NCBI GenBank assembly: GCA_030065015.1
Contig: JASJDU010000028.1
Location: 1 to 34,176, forward strand
From: Candidatus Caenarcanales bacterium
GTDB taxonomy: Bacteria; Cyanobacteriota; Vampirovibrionia; Caenarcaniphilales; Caenarcanaceae
DNA: 34,176 bases
Reading direction: 5' to 3'
Shown: positions 9,201 to 17,655 of the stretch, one piece after another
Layout: each line of letters begins with the position of its first letter
Numbering within the stretch: position 1 is the first letter of the stretch
Translations under genes and position numbers: made by a program
The notes under the pieces: generated by a model
What the model was told of the DNA's origin: nothing
Databases searched by the model: none
What the model saw: the letters and a program-made list of their open reading frames with translations, nothing else

Positions 9201-9794
9201 CTCTAACCTATCGCTGAATTCACTTAAGAGTATTGTTTGTTGCTCTAAGCTTTGAGTGGCTTGGCCAATTTCAGTCTTTGCTTCTTCTATTTTTCTATCA
9301 AACTCTGCAACTCCTGCTAATTCATCAATTATCCTTCTTCTCTCTAGCGCTGACATTGAGATAATTCTGGTTACATCCCCTTGCATTACAACGTTATAAG
9401 CATTTGGAGAGATACTCCTCAAAGCTAATTGATCGTGAACTTCATTAAGAGTGGAGACTTTTGAATTAATGAAGTAAGTACTTTCGTATTGTCCATTATT
9501 CCTTAACCTTATACGTCTTGAAATTTTTAGCTGTGTTTCATTTTTCTCATCATAAAGTGTTACATGAACATTTGTTTCTTTTTTGCCGGAGAGATTGTTC
9601 ATTAAATCGGTCAATCTTTCGGCTCTCATTGTTTTGTTTGTCGAAAGACCAAAGGCAAAAAGCAGACTGTCAATTATATTGGATTTGCCAGAACCGTTTG
9701 GTCCGGATACAGTAGTAAAACCAGGGAAAAACGGTAAAAAGATTTTCTCTCCAAAAGATTTAAAATTGTCAAGCTCTATTGATTCTATGTACAA
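6213..9794 (-). CDS. smc: Chromosome segregation/condensation ATPase SMC
   Basis: SMC dimers, with ScpA and ScpB, extrude DNA loops and organise the chromosome. At 1193 residues the length is typical. Domains in order: N-terminal ABC half with Walker A GPNGSGKSN (31-39), a long coiled coil (about 165-500), a hinge around 510-670 (GVDGVHGVLVQL ... GDLLEKSGAMTGG), a second coiled coil to about 1020, and the C-terminal ABC half with signature MSGGEKSLTAL and Walker B FYAFDEVDMFLDG. The last motif matches the cyanobacterial form better than the proteobacterial or firmicute one. The start is TTG 9794, 20 bases from a predicted transcription start and without a Shine-Dalgarno. scpA and scpB are not in the window. 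Confidence 0.96.
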   Translation of the reverse strand: MYIESIELDNFKSFGEKIFLPFFPGFTTVSGPNGSGKSNIIDSLLFAFGLSTNKTMRAERLTDLMNNLSGKKETNVHVTLYDEKNETQLKISRRIRLRNNGQYESTYFINSKVSTLNEVHDQLALRSISPNAYNVVMQGDVTRIISMSALERRRIIDELAGVAEFDRKIEEAKTEIGQATQSLEQQTILLSEFSDRLEVLKKERDQALKYVDLKKKRNYLERLFRKTRIKELEERSEKLNSEINKKVGEKASLMEQTASLSENLNEVEFNLKGLQEKLDKLSKEERNSLQAQLDNARERVTKDESGIEYLHKQILDYEKQAERIIKESRIGEKKISEIDKEVRKISDNENSLKSEIQSLENEYQKIQNKILEKSQKDNLSAGKVIEIQESINQLQNTKSQLSTEKALAEQNLERTKESIEQLRKQLEISLIDLKTLEKKSNNSKAQAFSEKINYSTTYLRKLKQELADTENELRDRTNQFHQYQNELARLEMKKKVADEHRWGRAIDLVINSGVDGVHGVLVQLAKVPSQYTQALEVAAGARLKSIVVENDRVASTLIDFLRKRNGGRATFLPLNKLKIPNFDNLPQEAKVQSSGIIGWAVDLVQCDDIYWPAFAYCFGTTLVVKDLNCGRRLMGRYRMVTLQGDLLEKSGAMTGGSSPRDSGVHFGHEDNAKAQELVKQVESLEKRLSLLKSSINDLKQEISSTEEELDVMKSEWASLKASEEVEGKSLKDLREQASQNKAKLSQYAHEREQLELKIKQSHYEIRDIDKQIQKMSDSLAREGARVKDSGLEDLINNSQELEYEKKRLEANLRNTESSKSELLKNIEIIRGGIYRGEEEIEQAKAQVITLKQQIADQETSLNEARKTVQELEGIFDKLQAEIEKLESNKEKLSTDLLELAQKRTEATESLKHLSQEIADRKVKLLDIEERLANLRQEVLSSEIKDLEEQDIEEEMRRFSENLSLDDVRSELDKIEKKMTSLEPVNMKAIDEFNEVYEKLNEIKTKCDNLVAEKEEIERRINNYSDHKLKSFFEAFDDVNKHFREIFAELSFGNGELILENREDPFKGGLVIQARPRNKKMQRLESMSGGEKSLTALSFIFALQWHNPAPFYAFDEVDMFLDGLNAERLSKMVKKQSSLAQFIVVSLRKPMIQASERAIGVFLGKDGFSKVAGMKSKETFAETVSDEKEVMAVS

Positions 9795-9821
9795 AGGCTT
9801 TTATACAGTCTAAACAAACTA

Positions 9822-9851
9822 AGTATCCTATGCTCAAGCAAGAAGTGTCAA
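9822..9851 (-). promoter_or_regulatory. Promoter of smc
   Basis: Minus strand: consensus TTGACA (9851-9846), an 18-base spacer, and GATACT (9827-9822). Transcription should begin near 9815, leaving a leader of only about 20 bases before TTG 9794. It lies in the divergent smc/mqnE gap. Confidence 0.6.
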
Positions 9852-9936
9852 TTTATGAGTGGCAATGCGAATTAAATACACATAGGGTTTTTACCGAAAG
9901 AGCTGATCTAATTAGTTTGCTCAGTATACTTTGAAC

Positions 9937-9942
9937 TATAAT
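9937..9942 (+). promoter_or_regulatory. Perfect -10 box upstream of mqnE
   Basis: TATAAT sits 31 bases before the mqnE ATG. The -35 region at a 16-18 base spacing (AGTTTG/GTTTGC) matches poorly, so only the -10 element is convincing. Confidence 0.4.
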
Positions 9943-9973
9943 TTAATGATCTTCAATATTTTCATTAAAACTT

Positions 9974-11110
9974 ATGAATAGTAAATTATCTTTAATAGCA
10001 AATAAAGTTTACGCCGATCAACGAATTTCAAGAGAAGAAGCCGTTGATTTATATGCTAGCAATGACCTTGCAATTTTAAGCAAGTTGGCTACTTACGTTA
10101 GAACAAAAAAGGCTAAGGAAAATTATAAAAAAGCAGTTTGGTGGAATACTAATCTGCATTTGAATCCAACCAATGTCTGCATCGGATTTTGTAATTTTTG
10201 CGCTTTTGCTAAAAGGCCGAATGAGGAAGGTGCTTACACTATGACTATTGATGAAGCCACTCAAAAAGCCGTACGCGGTTATGAGTTGGGTGCTACCGAA
10301 GTTCATATTGTTGGTGGTCTCAATCCAAAGGCAGCTTTGCCATATTACTCGGAATTGTTGGGCTCGATTAAATCTAAAGTACCTGGCTTGCATATAAAAG
10401 CTTTTACAGCAGTAGAAATTGCCTTTTTTGCAAAGTTGACAAAGAAAACTCCTTCCGAAGTTTTAGCCGTTTTAAGAGAGGCTGGCTTGGATTCTATGCC
10501 CGGAGGTGGTGCAGAGGTCTTTGCTAAATCCGTTCGAGACGATACGTGCCCTGATAAAATACCTGCAGAGCAATGGCTTAGTACTCACTATGAAGCGCAC
10601 AAGCAAGGTCTTAAGACTAATGCAACTATGTTGGCGGGAATTGGTGAAAATTTCGAAGATAGGATCGATCATATGTTATTACTTCGTGAACAACAAGATA
10701 GATCTTTAGCTTTAGATTCGGGATGTTTTCAAACTTTTATACCCTTAAGTTGTCATTATGAAGATACCGATATTGCCGATCAAGTAGAGCCAATAACTGG
10801 TATTGAACAAATCAAAAATATTGCTATTTCAAGAATTGTGCTGGATAACTTTGATCATATAAAGGCTTACTGGGTTCAACTTGGTCATAAAATGGCACAG
10901 TTAGCGTTGCATTTTGGCGCTGATGATATCGATGGAACGGTTGTTGATGAAAAAATAACAAATGCAGCGGGCTCAGGCAAAAAAGCCACCCAAGCGGAAA
11001 TCTTACAAAATCTTATCAGGGGTGCAGGTTTCATTCCCATGGAAAGGGATACACTTTATAATGTTTTGGATAGGAAAAATGATAGAGATTTAGTCCTAAG
11101 TTTCAATTGA
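9974..11110 (+). CDS. mqnE: Aminofutalosine synthase (radical SAM)
   Basis: MqnE joins 3-[(1-carboxyvinyl)oxy]benzoate to the adenosine moiety of SAM, giving aminofutalosine in the futalosine route to menaquinone. The 378-residue protein carries the radical SAM cluster motif C-x3-C-x2-C as NPTNVCIGFCNFCAF (Cys69, 73, 76), then EVHIVGGLNPK and the family-typical GLDSMPGGGAEVF. MqnC, the other radical SAM enzyme of the route, is similar; the TNVCIGFCNFCAF and MPGGGAEVF versions favour MqnE. ATG 9974 has no Shine-Dalgarno but lies 31 bases after a TATAAT. Its stop overlaps the next gene as TTGA, implying translational coupling. Other mqn genes are not in the window. Confidence 0.92.
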   Translation: MNSKLSLIANKVYADQRISREEAVDLYASNDLAILSKLATYVRTKKAKENYKKAVWWNTNLHLNPTNVCIGFCNFCAFAKRPNEEGAYTMTIDEATQKAVRGYELGATEVHIVGGLNPKAALPYYSELLGSIKSKVPGLHIKAFTAVEIAFFAKLTKKTPSEVLAVLREAGLDSMPGGGAEVFAKSVRDDTCPDKIPAEQWLSTHYEAHKQGLKTNATMLAGIGENFEDRIDHMLLLREQQDRSLALDSGCFQTFIPLSCHYEDTDIADQVEPITGIEQIKNIAISRIVLDNFDHIKAYWVQLGHKMAQLALHFGADDIDGTVVDEKITNAAGSGKKATQAEILQNLIRGAGFIPMERDTLYNVLDRKNDRDLVLSFN

Positions 11111-11898
11111 AATTAAAGTCTGAATTCCTCAACATCCCTAAACTAATGGTAGATCGCATGGACTTAAAAGATTTAATTCATAAAACTATTTACTCAACAG
11201 CCGACCTAAACTCTCAAATACCAGATGTAAATCAAATGGCAGAGTTTTTATATCAAGAAATAAGTCCTTCTTCAATGGATTTTGATTTGTTCTCAATTCG
11301 GTTTTTGGAACAAATGGGTAACGATGAGATTCTTAAATCTGCTTTTTTTGATGGAGTAATTGAAAGTGTCTTAGATCTCATTGCAAAAATTCAAAGTTTA
11401 CAGAAAGAAGTTCTAATTTCTTCTTGGACACAAGGGAATGTTTTTCTTCAGACGAAAAAAGCGCAAGTGTTTCAAAAAGAGCTGCCAAAGGAATTATTAG
11501 CTAAACCTTCAATTTATGCTTCCTTGGACAAAATTGGTCTTTTATCACATTGCTATCAAGATCTCAAAGATCAAGGGTGTGACTTAATTTGCCTTGTTGA
11601 CGATCGATTGGTTAATGTTTTGGCTGCTAGAAAAGTTTTACAGCCAAAACCAGAGCTTTTATTTATTCACAAGATAAGACCGGATAAGCCTGTGACTCAT
11701 AGACTTCAGGAGGAAGATGAGAATCTATACGAGTGCAAAGAATGGCATGAGATTGAAAATTTAGTAACCAAGAAAGAATTTAATAAACTTGGTCTCATTT
11801 TGGATAAGGATGGTGTTATTTATAACTCAACGGAATATCGTAAAAAGCTCGAAAAAATATTAGTTGATTTTGCAGATCGAGTTATTTCGAAAGTCTAA
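11107..11898 (+). CDS. Probable HAD-superfamily protein with circularly permuted motif order
   Basis: A 263-residue protein translated from TTG 11107, overlapping the mqnE stop (TTGA); ATG 11146 is an alternative start. It shows all the HAD hydrolase landmarks, but motif I, normally near the N-terminus, is at the C-terminus: LGLILDKDGVIYNS with Asp233 and Asp235, 27 residues from the end. The rest runs in normal order: helical cap-like region (40-95), motif II LISSWTQGN (103-111), motif III-like KPSIYASLDKIG (133-144) and motif IV LVDDRLVNVLAAR (163-175). This II-III-IV-I order is what a circular permutation would give. Only 35 bases separate its stop from the next gene, so there is no room for a second HAD domain. 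Function unknown; coupling to mqnE hints at a phosphatase or chaperone-like role near futalosine metabolism. Confidence 0.7.
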   Translation: MKLKSEFLNIPKLMVDRMDLKDLIHKTIYSTADLNSQIPDVNQMAEFLYQEISPSSMDFDLFSIRFLEQMGNDEILKSAFFDGVIESVLDLIAKIQSLQKEVLISSWTQGNVFLQTKKAQVFQKELPKELLAKPSIYASLDKIGLLSHCYQDLKDQGCDLICLVDDRLVNVLAARKVLQPKPELLFIHKIRPDKPVTHRLQEEDENLYECKEWHEIENLVTKKEFNKLGLILDKDGVIYNSTEYRKKLEKILVDFADRVISKV

Positions 11899-11913
11899 TA
11901 AAGTGTAATAAGA

Positions 11914-11945
11914 AAGAATAGTCAAGAATATTTCTAACTATTCTT
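11914..11945 (+). terminator. Possible terminator between the HAD gene and amt
   Basis: AAGAATAGT (11914-11922) pairs with ACTATTCTT (11937-11945) across 14 bases, followed by CTTTAAATTTT. It overlaps the last codons of the convergent amt gene. The stem is AT-rich and the T run broken, so it is a weak candidate. Confidence 0.35.
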
Positions 11946-13616
11946 CTTTAAATTTTCACTGGCAATATTCTTATAGGCTTTAATTAAGTCTGTTTTTGAT
12001 ATAACACCTACAAGCTTTCTGTCTCCATCAGGTTGAACAACCGGTAAGTTGGAAATGTGTCTTTCTTGCATCCTTTGAATTAAGGCGTGAATCGTTTCTT
12101 CCGGATAAGCTATATCTATATCTTTTGTGAAAACACTTTTCACACTTACATTTTTTCTTTCAAACTTATCTATCTTTCGGACATCATTAATTGTAATTAT
12201 TCCGAGAAGTAGATTGTCTCCACCAACTACGGGTAGTGCAAAGTGCTGTTTGTCTAGCATTAACTCCTGAATGTGTTCTAAGTTGTCATCCAAAGCAGCG
12301 GTTCTTACTCTTGAGTTCATTACATCAGACACCTTAACTCCCTCCAGCACATGAAGGGCATTCGAATCATCATCGCCAATTGGTATCATTACATAGGCTT
12401 CTTCCCCGTGTTGTGAGATGTCTAAGCCTTGTCTTTCCTCTTCGTATGAGACTCTTAGGCCAGTAGTCTTTTTAAGGACCAAGAGAATAATTGAAGTAAC
12501 TATAACTGAGTAGATTATGGTTACTAAAACCGCAATGATTTGTGACCACAGTAAAGAGGGATTCCCGAAAAATAAACCATTAGCCCCTCCACTGTTTATA
12601 GCTTTTTCTGCGAATAATCCAGTTGCTATTGCTCCCCAAATGCCTCCAATTCCATGGCAGGCTAATACATCTAAAGAATCATCAATATTGAATTTTCCTC
12701 TCAGGTTCATGGCCAAGAAGCAAAGAATTCCAGAGATAAACCCAATAAATAGAGCTGAAAAAGGGCTTACAAAACCGCAAGCCGGTGTTATGGCTACCAG
12801 TCCAGAAACTCCTCCAATTATTATTCCTGAAACGCTGGGTTTTGTTCTGTAGAATCTGCTGATTATTATCCAAGCAATTGATGCTGCTGCAGCCGAAATA
12901 TTTGTTGTTACTGCAGCATGAACCGCTAGTGACTCGTCACCTAAAGCACTACCGGCGTTAAATCCAAACCAGCCAAACCATAACAGTGCACCACCTAAAA
13001 TGGTGAAGGGTATGTTGTGTGGAGGCATCTTCTCTTCTCCGAAGCCGAGCCTCTTCCCTATTATTAGAGCTGAAACCAAAGCAGACGCTCCCGCAGTTAT
13101 ATGCACAACTGTTCCTCCAGCAAAGTCAATTGAGCCTATTTCTTTAAGCCAGCCTTTAGTACCCCAAACCCAGTGAGCCACAGGGTCGTAGACAAAGGTT
13201 GTCCATAAAAGAGTAAATAGAATAAAGGTCTCAAACTTTACTCTGTCTGCAAAAGAACCAATAATTATTGCCGGAGTAATTACCGCGAACATACACTGAA
13301 AAAGCATAAAAGCCATGTGAGGGATTGATTCAGCATAATTTGTGTTTGGTTCTAATCCAACGCCATTGAGCCCAAACCAATCTAAAGAGCCGATTATCCC
13401 GTCAATCCATGATTCTCCGAAGGATAAGGAATATCCAACTAACATCCACTGGATACTGATTAAAGCCAAAACAATCATTGATTGTCCCATCATGGCGAGG
13501 ACATTCTTTTGACGAACCATTCCTCCATAGAAAAAACCGACAGCTGGTGTCATAAGCATAACTAATGCAATTGAAACCAAAATCCAAGTAGTGTCTCCAG
13601 AATTAATATTGTTCAT
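11934..13616 (-). CDS. amt: Ammonium transporter fused to a C-terminal CBS-domain pair
   Basis: Residues 1 to about 400 form an Amt/MEP/Rh channel with eleven predicted membrane helices, moving ammonium/ammonia into the cell. Landmarks include GFFYGGMV near the N-terminus, DPVAHWVWG, the pore His in VVHITAGASALV, and ACHGIGGIWGAIATGLFAE. Ordinary Amt proteins end near 400-450 residues; here about 140 more contain two CBS motifs, VMNSRVRTAALDDNLEHI ... GIITINDV (about 427-485) and SVFTKDIDIAYPEE ... GVISKTDL (about 490-550). CBS pairs bind adenine nucleotides and gate other transporters, so an energy-state sensor on this channel is a reasonable inference. No glnK/glnB gene is adjacent. It is a single-gene unit with ATG 13616 and no clear Shine-Dalgarno. 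Confidence 0.93.
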   Translation of the reverse strand: MNNINSGDTTWILVSIALVMLMTPAVGFFYGGMVRQKNVLAMMGQSMIVLALISIQWMLVGYSLSFGESWIDGIIGSLDWFGLNGVGLEPNTNYAESIPHMAFMLFQCMFAVITPAIIIGSFADRVKFETFILFTLLWTTFVYDPVAHWVWGTKGWLKEIGSIDFAGGTVVHITAGASALVSALIIGKRLGFGEEKMPPHNIPFTILGGALLWFGWFGFNAGSALGDESLAVHAAVTTNISAAAASIAWIIISRFYRTKPSVSGIIIGGVSGLVAITPACGFVSPFSALFIGFISGILCFLAMNLRGKFNIDDSLDVLACHGIGGIWGAIATGLFAEKAINSGGANGLFFGNPSLLWSQIIAVLVTIIYSVIVTSIILLVLKKTTGLRVSYEEERQGLDISQHGEEAYVMIPIGDDDSNALHVLEGVKVSDVMNSRVRTAALDDNLEHIQELMLDKQHFALPVVGGDNLLLGIITINDVRKIDKFERKNVSVKSVFTKDIDIAYPEETIHALIQRMQERHISNLPVVQPDGDRKLVGVISKTDLIKAYKNIASENLKKNS

Positions 13617-13800
13617 GAATTGCGGTTCTATTTGAGAGGTACTAAGTATATTTTTAGGTAATTTTAATCTGTTTACTTTATTTGTTTTTCCAAATTTTTA
13701 ATATTTAATTAATCGTTGAGGTGTCCTCCATTCGATTTCTGTATCTCCTGCTCAAGCTTTACGAATTTATTTCGATTTTGCATTCTTTGGTTTCTCAGAA

Positions 13801-13829
13801 TTTATAGTCACCTGAACTTTAGCTATAAT
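13801..13829 (+). promoter_or_regulatory. Promoter of glyA
   Basis: A perfect TATAAT (13824-13829) lies 45 bases before the glyA ATG. With 17-base spacing the -35 element would be TTTATA (13801-13806), a weak match. No riboswitch-like structure was recognised in the gap after amt. Confidence 0.45.
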
Positions 13830-13873
13830 GTGTTCTACCTAATAAATATATTTAATTAGAAAGTAATTTTGTA

Positions 13874-15133
13874 ATGAATACTCAAATTGCTACCAATAAA
13901 CCATTAGCTTCTGTAGATCCAGAAATCTACTCAATTATAAAGGAAGAATTAAATAGACAGCAAACACACCTCGAACTCATAGCAAGTGAAAACACCGTAA
14001 GTATGGCAGTTCTTGAAGCACAAGGTTCGGTTTTAACAAATAAGTATGCTGAAGGGCTGCCAGGTAAAAGATATTATGGTGGATGTCAATTTGTTGATAA
14101 AGCAGAAAACCTAGCGATAAATAGAGCCAAAGAACTTTTTGGCGCTGAGCATGCTAATGTTCAACCTCATTCTGGTGCTCAAGCTAACTTTGCGGTTTTT
14201 CTATCTGTCCTCAATCCCGGAGATACTGTTTTGGGAATGTCTTTGGATCAAGGAGGGCATTTAACTCATGGTTCACCAGTTAATTTCTCTGGCAAGTGGT
14301 TCAATATCGTTAGCTATGGGGTAAATTCTGATGGTTGGCTCGATTACGAAGATTTGCTTGCTAAAGCCCAGCAACATAAGCCTAAGCTTATAATTGCTGG
14401 TGCTAGTGCTTATCCTAGAACTATCGACTTTGCAAAATTTGCAGAAGTGGCCAAAGAGGTTGGCGCTTATTTGTTGGTAGATATGGCACATATAGCCGGT
14501 TTAGTTGCCACTGGTAATCATCCCTCCCCTATTCCATATGCGGATTTTGTAACTACCACAACACATAAAACTCTCAGGGGGCCGAGAGGTGGCTTAATAC
14601 TTTGCAAGCAAGAAAATGCAAAAATAATTGATTCATCAGTTTTCCCAGGAAGTCAAGGTGGTCCACTTATGCACGTAATTGCAGCTAAAGCAGTAGCTTT
14701 TAAAGAGGCTCTCTCTTCTGGGTTTGAAGAATATCAAAGGCAAATCGTTGTAAATTCTCAGGCTATGGCGAAATCTTTAACCTCTGAAGGAATTGATTTA
14801 GTGAGCGGTGGTACCGACAACCATTTAGTTCTTTTGAACTTAGTTGATCTTGATTTAACTGGTAAAGAAGCTGAAAATATTTTGGATTCAATAGGAGTGA
14901 CAGCTAATAAGAATGCTATTCCTAATGATCCTCAAAAACCCTGGATAACTAGTGGTATTAGACTCGGTAGTCCAGCCTGCACAACTAGGGGTTTAAAGGA
15001 AAACGACTTTAGCCAACTTGGAAGTATTATTGCAAAAATCCTAAAACAACCTAAGGATCAAGCTCTTGTCACTGTTTTAAGGTCGGAGGTTGAATCTCTC
15101 TGCTCTAAATTCCCCGTTTATGAAAGTTTATAA
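13874..15133 (+). CDS. glyA: Serine hydroxymethyltransferase
   Basis: A PLP enzyme that interconverts serine and glycine while loading one-carbon units onto tetrahydrofolate. The 419-residue length is typical. Motifs: LIASENTVS (35-43), [17 protein letters not shown] (54-70), [11 protein letters not shown] (95-105), the PLP-aspartate region [11 protein letters not shown] (200-210) with Asp203, and [14 protein letters not shown] (227-240) with Schiff-base Lys232. ATG 13874 has no obvious Shine-Dalgarno. Gaps of about 250 bases on both sides suggest it is transcribed alone. The one-carbon link to the formyltransferase at 17702-18667 is only metabolic. Confidence 0.97.
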   Translation: MNTQIATNKPLASVDPEIYSIIKEELNRQQTHLELIASENTVSMAVLEAQGSVLTNKYAEGLPGKRYYGGCQFVDKAENLAINRAKELFGAEHANVQPHSGAQANFAVFLSVLNPGDTVLGMSLDQGGHLTHGSPVNFSGKWFNIVSYGVNSDGWLDYEDLLAKAQQHKPKLIIAGASAYPRTIDFAKFAEVAKEVGAYLLVDMAHIAGLVATGNHPSPIPYADFVTTTTHKTLRGPRGGLILCKQENAKIIDSSVFPGSQGGPLMHVIAAKAVAFKEALSSGFEEYQRQIVVNSQAMAKSLTSEGIDLVSGGTDNHLVLLNLVDLDLTGKEAENILDSIGVTANKNAIPNDPQKPWITSGIRLGSPACTTRGLKENDFSQLGSIIAKILKQPKDQALVTVLRSEVESLCSKFPVYESL

Positions 15134-15371
15134 AGATCTTTCAAATAAAGTTTCTCTGACCTTGTCTGTATTACTGTGACTTTGAACCCCAAACATTCTC
15201 GATGATTTTTTAGTTGTTGGGATTGATTGTTCTAATTGTTTAGTAAAGGGATTTATTGGAACTTTGTTAATATTCTTCTGCTTCTCTTTTCTGATCGGAT
15301 CAAATAGTTTTTAATTGATTTTGTGCATTATATATTTAAATATTAAAATTACTTTGACAGTAAAATCTTAA

Positions 15372-16550
15372 GTGGAGCTCTTAGATAAATTTTCATCTTT
15401 TTTTCCAAACTTAGCTAATTCACAATTAGTTGCTTTTGTATTAGCTCTTGCTTCTTCTTTGTTTTTTACTCCTTTAATAAGGGAAAGAGCAATAACCTTC
15501 AATCTTTTAGATAAGCCAGGGGGCAGGCATGTCCATAAATCTCCGGTTCCAAGGCTTGGAGGTGTTGCGATTTATTTGAGCTTACTGATTACCTCACTCT
15601 TTTTTATTGCCCTTCATGGGAGGTATACACCGAGAGGATTTGAACACTTTGAGCTAGTTGGAATTTTAGCTGGCGGAACTTTGATTTTTTTGGTGGGACT
15701 GCTTGATGATATCTCTCCTCTTCCCGCTTTATATAAGCTGTTAGTTCAAATAATATCGGCGGTAGTAGCTTGGTTCTGTAATGTCAAAGTACTATATATT
15801 GTTAATCCATTGTTCTTTTTGAATTTATCGAGTTCAAGAGTTCTAGAATTAGATCCTTTAATTAGCTTTTTTGTAACTGTTGGCTGGCTTGTGCTCATTA
15901 CTAATGCGTTGAATTTAATTGATGGTTTGGATGGTCTTGCTGGGGGTGTTGCGTTAGTAGTAGCTTTGTCTCTCTGGGCAATTCTCTTAGATCCAAAAAT
16001 AATGCAGCCTGCAGGTGCTCTTTTGTCTGCGACCTTGGCTGGTGCAACTATGGGTTTCTTGAGATCCAATTACAATCCAGCTAGAATTTTTCTTGGTGAT
16101 TCTGGTGCTTACTTCTTAGGCTTCACTCTCGGGGCTAATGCGGTTGCAAGTTTATCTGTAAACCCGAACACAGCTACTGTTGGGTCAGTTGTTGTGCTTG
16201 CTTTTAGCTTTCCTTTACTAGAAACTTTTTTCACAATTACCAGAAGGTTTTTGCAAAATAAGCCTGTTATGCAACCGGACGCTGAACATATTCACCATAA
16301 AATCTTAAAAACCGGTCTTTCAACTAAGGGAACGATGATGATTATCTATGCTTCATGTATATTGCTTGGTCTCATTGCTTGCACAATTAGTGGTTCACAC
16401 AAACGCTATGCAATATTAGTGTTGATGACTTTGAGTCTTGGTTTTTTAAGTGGCTTTTGGAGAAGAGGTAGTGGGGATAAAAAAGCAGAGAACATAATTC
16501 CCTCAAAGACTAATTTAAAAGACAATCAAGAAAATACTATAAATGCGTAA
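15372..16550 (+). CDS. Polyprenyl-phosphate glycosyl-1-phosphate transferase (WecA/TagO/MraY family)
   Basis: A polytopic inner-membrane enzyme that transfers a sugar-1-phosphate, usually GlcNAc-1-P, from its UDP donor to undecaprenyl phosphate, starting a surface glycan. Of 392 residues, about 350 form some ten or eleven membrane helices. Family motifs are DKPGGRHVHKSPVPRLGG (47-64), GLLDD (109-113) with the Mg-binding Asp pair, NLIDGLDGLAGG (181-192), FLGDSGAYFLG (240-250) and the cytoplasmic His loop DAEHIHH (303-309). This set fits WecA/TagO/RfbP-like members rather than MraY. The start is GTG 15372 with a weak GGAG-poor context. Product could be O-antigen, capsule or another wall glycan; no other glycan gene is adjacent. 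Confidence 0.9.
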   Translation: MELLDKFSSFFPNLANSQLVAFVLALASSLFFTPLIRERAITFNLLDKPGGRHVHKSPVPRLGGVAIYLSLLITSLFFIALHGRYTPRGFEHFELVGILAGGTLIFLVGLLDDISPLPALYKLLVQIISAVVAWFCNVKVLYIVNPLFFLNLSSSRVLELDPLISFFVTVGWLVLITNALNLIDGLDGLAGGVALVVALSLWAILLDPKIMQPAGALLSATLAGATMGFLRSNYNPARIFLGDSGAYFLGFTLGANAVASLSVNPNTATVGSVVVLAFSFPLLETFFTITRRFLQNKPVMQPDAEHIHHKILKTGLSTKGTMMIIYASCILLGLIACTISGSHKRYAILVLMTLSLGFLSGFWRRGSGDKKAENIIPSKTNLKDNQENTINA

Positions 16551-16563
16551 GCACTTACGCATT
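16542..16563 (+). terminator. Hairpin spanning the stop codon of the WecA-like gene
   Basis: AATGCGTAA (16542-16550) pairs perfectly with TTACGCATT (16555-16563) around GCAC. The left arm contains the TAA stop codon itself. No T run follows, so this may be an mRNA-stabilising 3' hairpin rather than an intrinsic terminator. Confidence 0.4.
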
Positions 16564-16802
16564 CTGAATTCTCCTTAATGATCGACTGACTGGAAGATGA
16601 ATTCAATGTTAAAGAATCTTTATAGGCCGAACTTTTCCACCGCTTTACTGAATTAGAAAGACTTTAGCTTGAACAAGACTCAAAATGGGTATGCAGAAGG
16701 CGAGAATTGGTCTAAAAATTTAGAAGAATTCTGTTAATAATTAAGCTAATATTAATTTGATTAACTTAATTTCATAGGTTAAGAAAAGGTTTAAGGATTT
16801 AC

Positions 16803-17624
16803 ATGTCAGCTACAAATATTACTAACGATATAAATTCACAAACAGAGCAGAAATTAAACAATAAAAAAGTTTCCGTTTTGCTTCTTGATGATGAGTTCGA
16901 TGTATTCAAGAAGTTGAGCGAAGTATTTGAAGACCAAGAAGACTTTTCAGTTGTAGGCCAAGCTAGTTCATGCCGCATTGGGACAGTAATGATTCAGACA
17001 TATCAGCCTGAGATAGTCGTGTTTAATTCAAATATGACGAGTATTTCCCCGGAAGAATCCCCAGGAATAATAAGAAAGATACTCGCACAGTCAGAAAAAA
17101 CTAAAGTAGTAGCTATTGTTGGAAGTAACGATTCCGGCCAAATATTTAGAGTTATTAAGGCTGGTGCGGCCGGTTGCCTTTCTATTGAAGATTTAGGAAA
17201 AGATATTTCATTGATTCTGGAACAGGTCTTGGATGGCAATGTAGTTATTCCACCTAAAATTGCTACAAAATTTGTTGGTGTTCTTCAACAGTTCTATGGT
17301 CCTAAACCTGATGATCAACCTGCAGAAGTGATTATTAAGAGCTTAACAACCAGAGAAAAGCAGCTTCTTCTCCTCATGATGAAAGGTTATAGCTATGAAC
17401 AAATTGCAGAAATATGTGCGATCACGGTTTCAACGGTGAAAACTCACTTTAACGCTATCTTTTGCAAAATGGGTGTTAAAAATAGGGTCCAAGCAATTGG
17501 GATAGCTCTAAGGCAAGATATACAATTGTTAGTAGAACCAGACTTATTGGCTGATCTGAAAGATTTATCGCCTGTAACGAACAAGATCAGTAGAGTTCCT
17601 GCTGCTGTCAATCAGGTTTTATGA
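16803..17624 (+). CDS. LuxR/NarL-type regulator with degenerate receiver
   Basis: A DNA-binding response-regulator-like protein of 273 residues. Residues 22-140 are a receiver fold with the acidic pair Asp29/Asp30 in LLLDDE, but the phospho-acceptor position reads IVVFNSNM: Asn75 instead of Asp, and the usual conserved Lys after GAAG is not evident. Residues 168-228 are a LuxR-type HTH (SLTTREKQLLLLMMKG, then ITVSTVKTHFNAIFCKMGV). It should bind DNA, probably without phosphorylation control. The first 20 residues are a polar leader. ATG 16803 is preceded by AAGGA about ten bases upstream. It stands alone, with a strong terminator behind. No partner kinase is adjacent; target unknown. Confidence 0.88.
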   Translation: MSATNITNDINSQTEQKLNNKKVSVLLLDDEFDVFKKLSEVFEDQEDFSVVGQASSCRIGTVMIQTYQPEIVVFNSNMTSISPEESPGIIRKILAQSEKTKVVAIVGSNDSGQIFRVIKAGAAGCLSIEDLGKDISLILEQVLDGNVVIPPKIATKFVGVLQQFYGPKPDDQPAEVIIKSLTTREKQLLLLMMKGYSYEQIAEICAITVSTVKTHFNAIFCKMGVKNRVQAIGIALRQDIQLLVEPDLLADLKDLSPVTNKISRVPAAVNQVL

Positions 17625-17655
17625 AAAATTAAATTTTTACATGCTTTCTTTTGTG

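Noticed and set aside
15746-16069. 107-codon minus-strand frame within the WecA-like gene
   Set aside because: Antisense to a clear membrane enzyme, with no ribosome site or recognisable domain.
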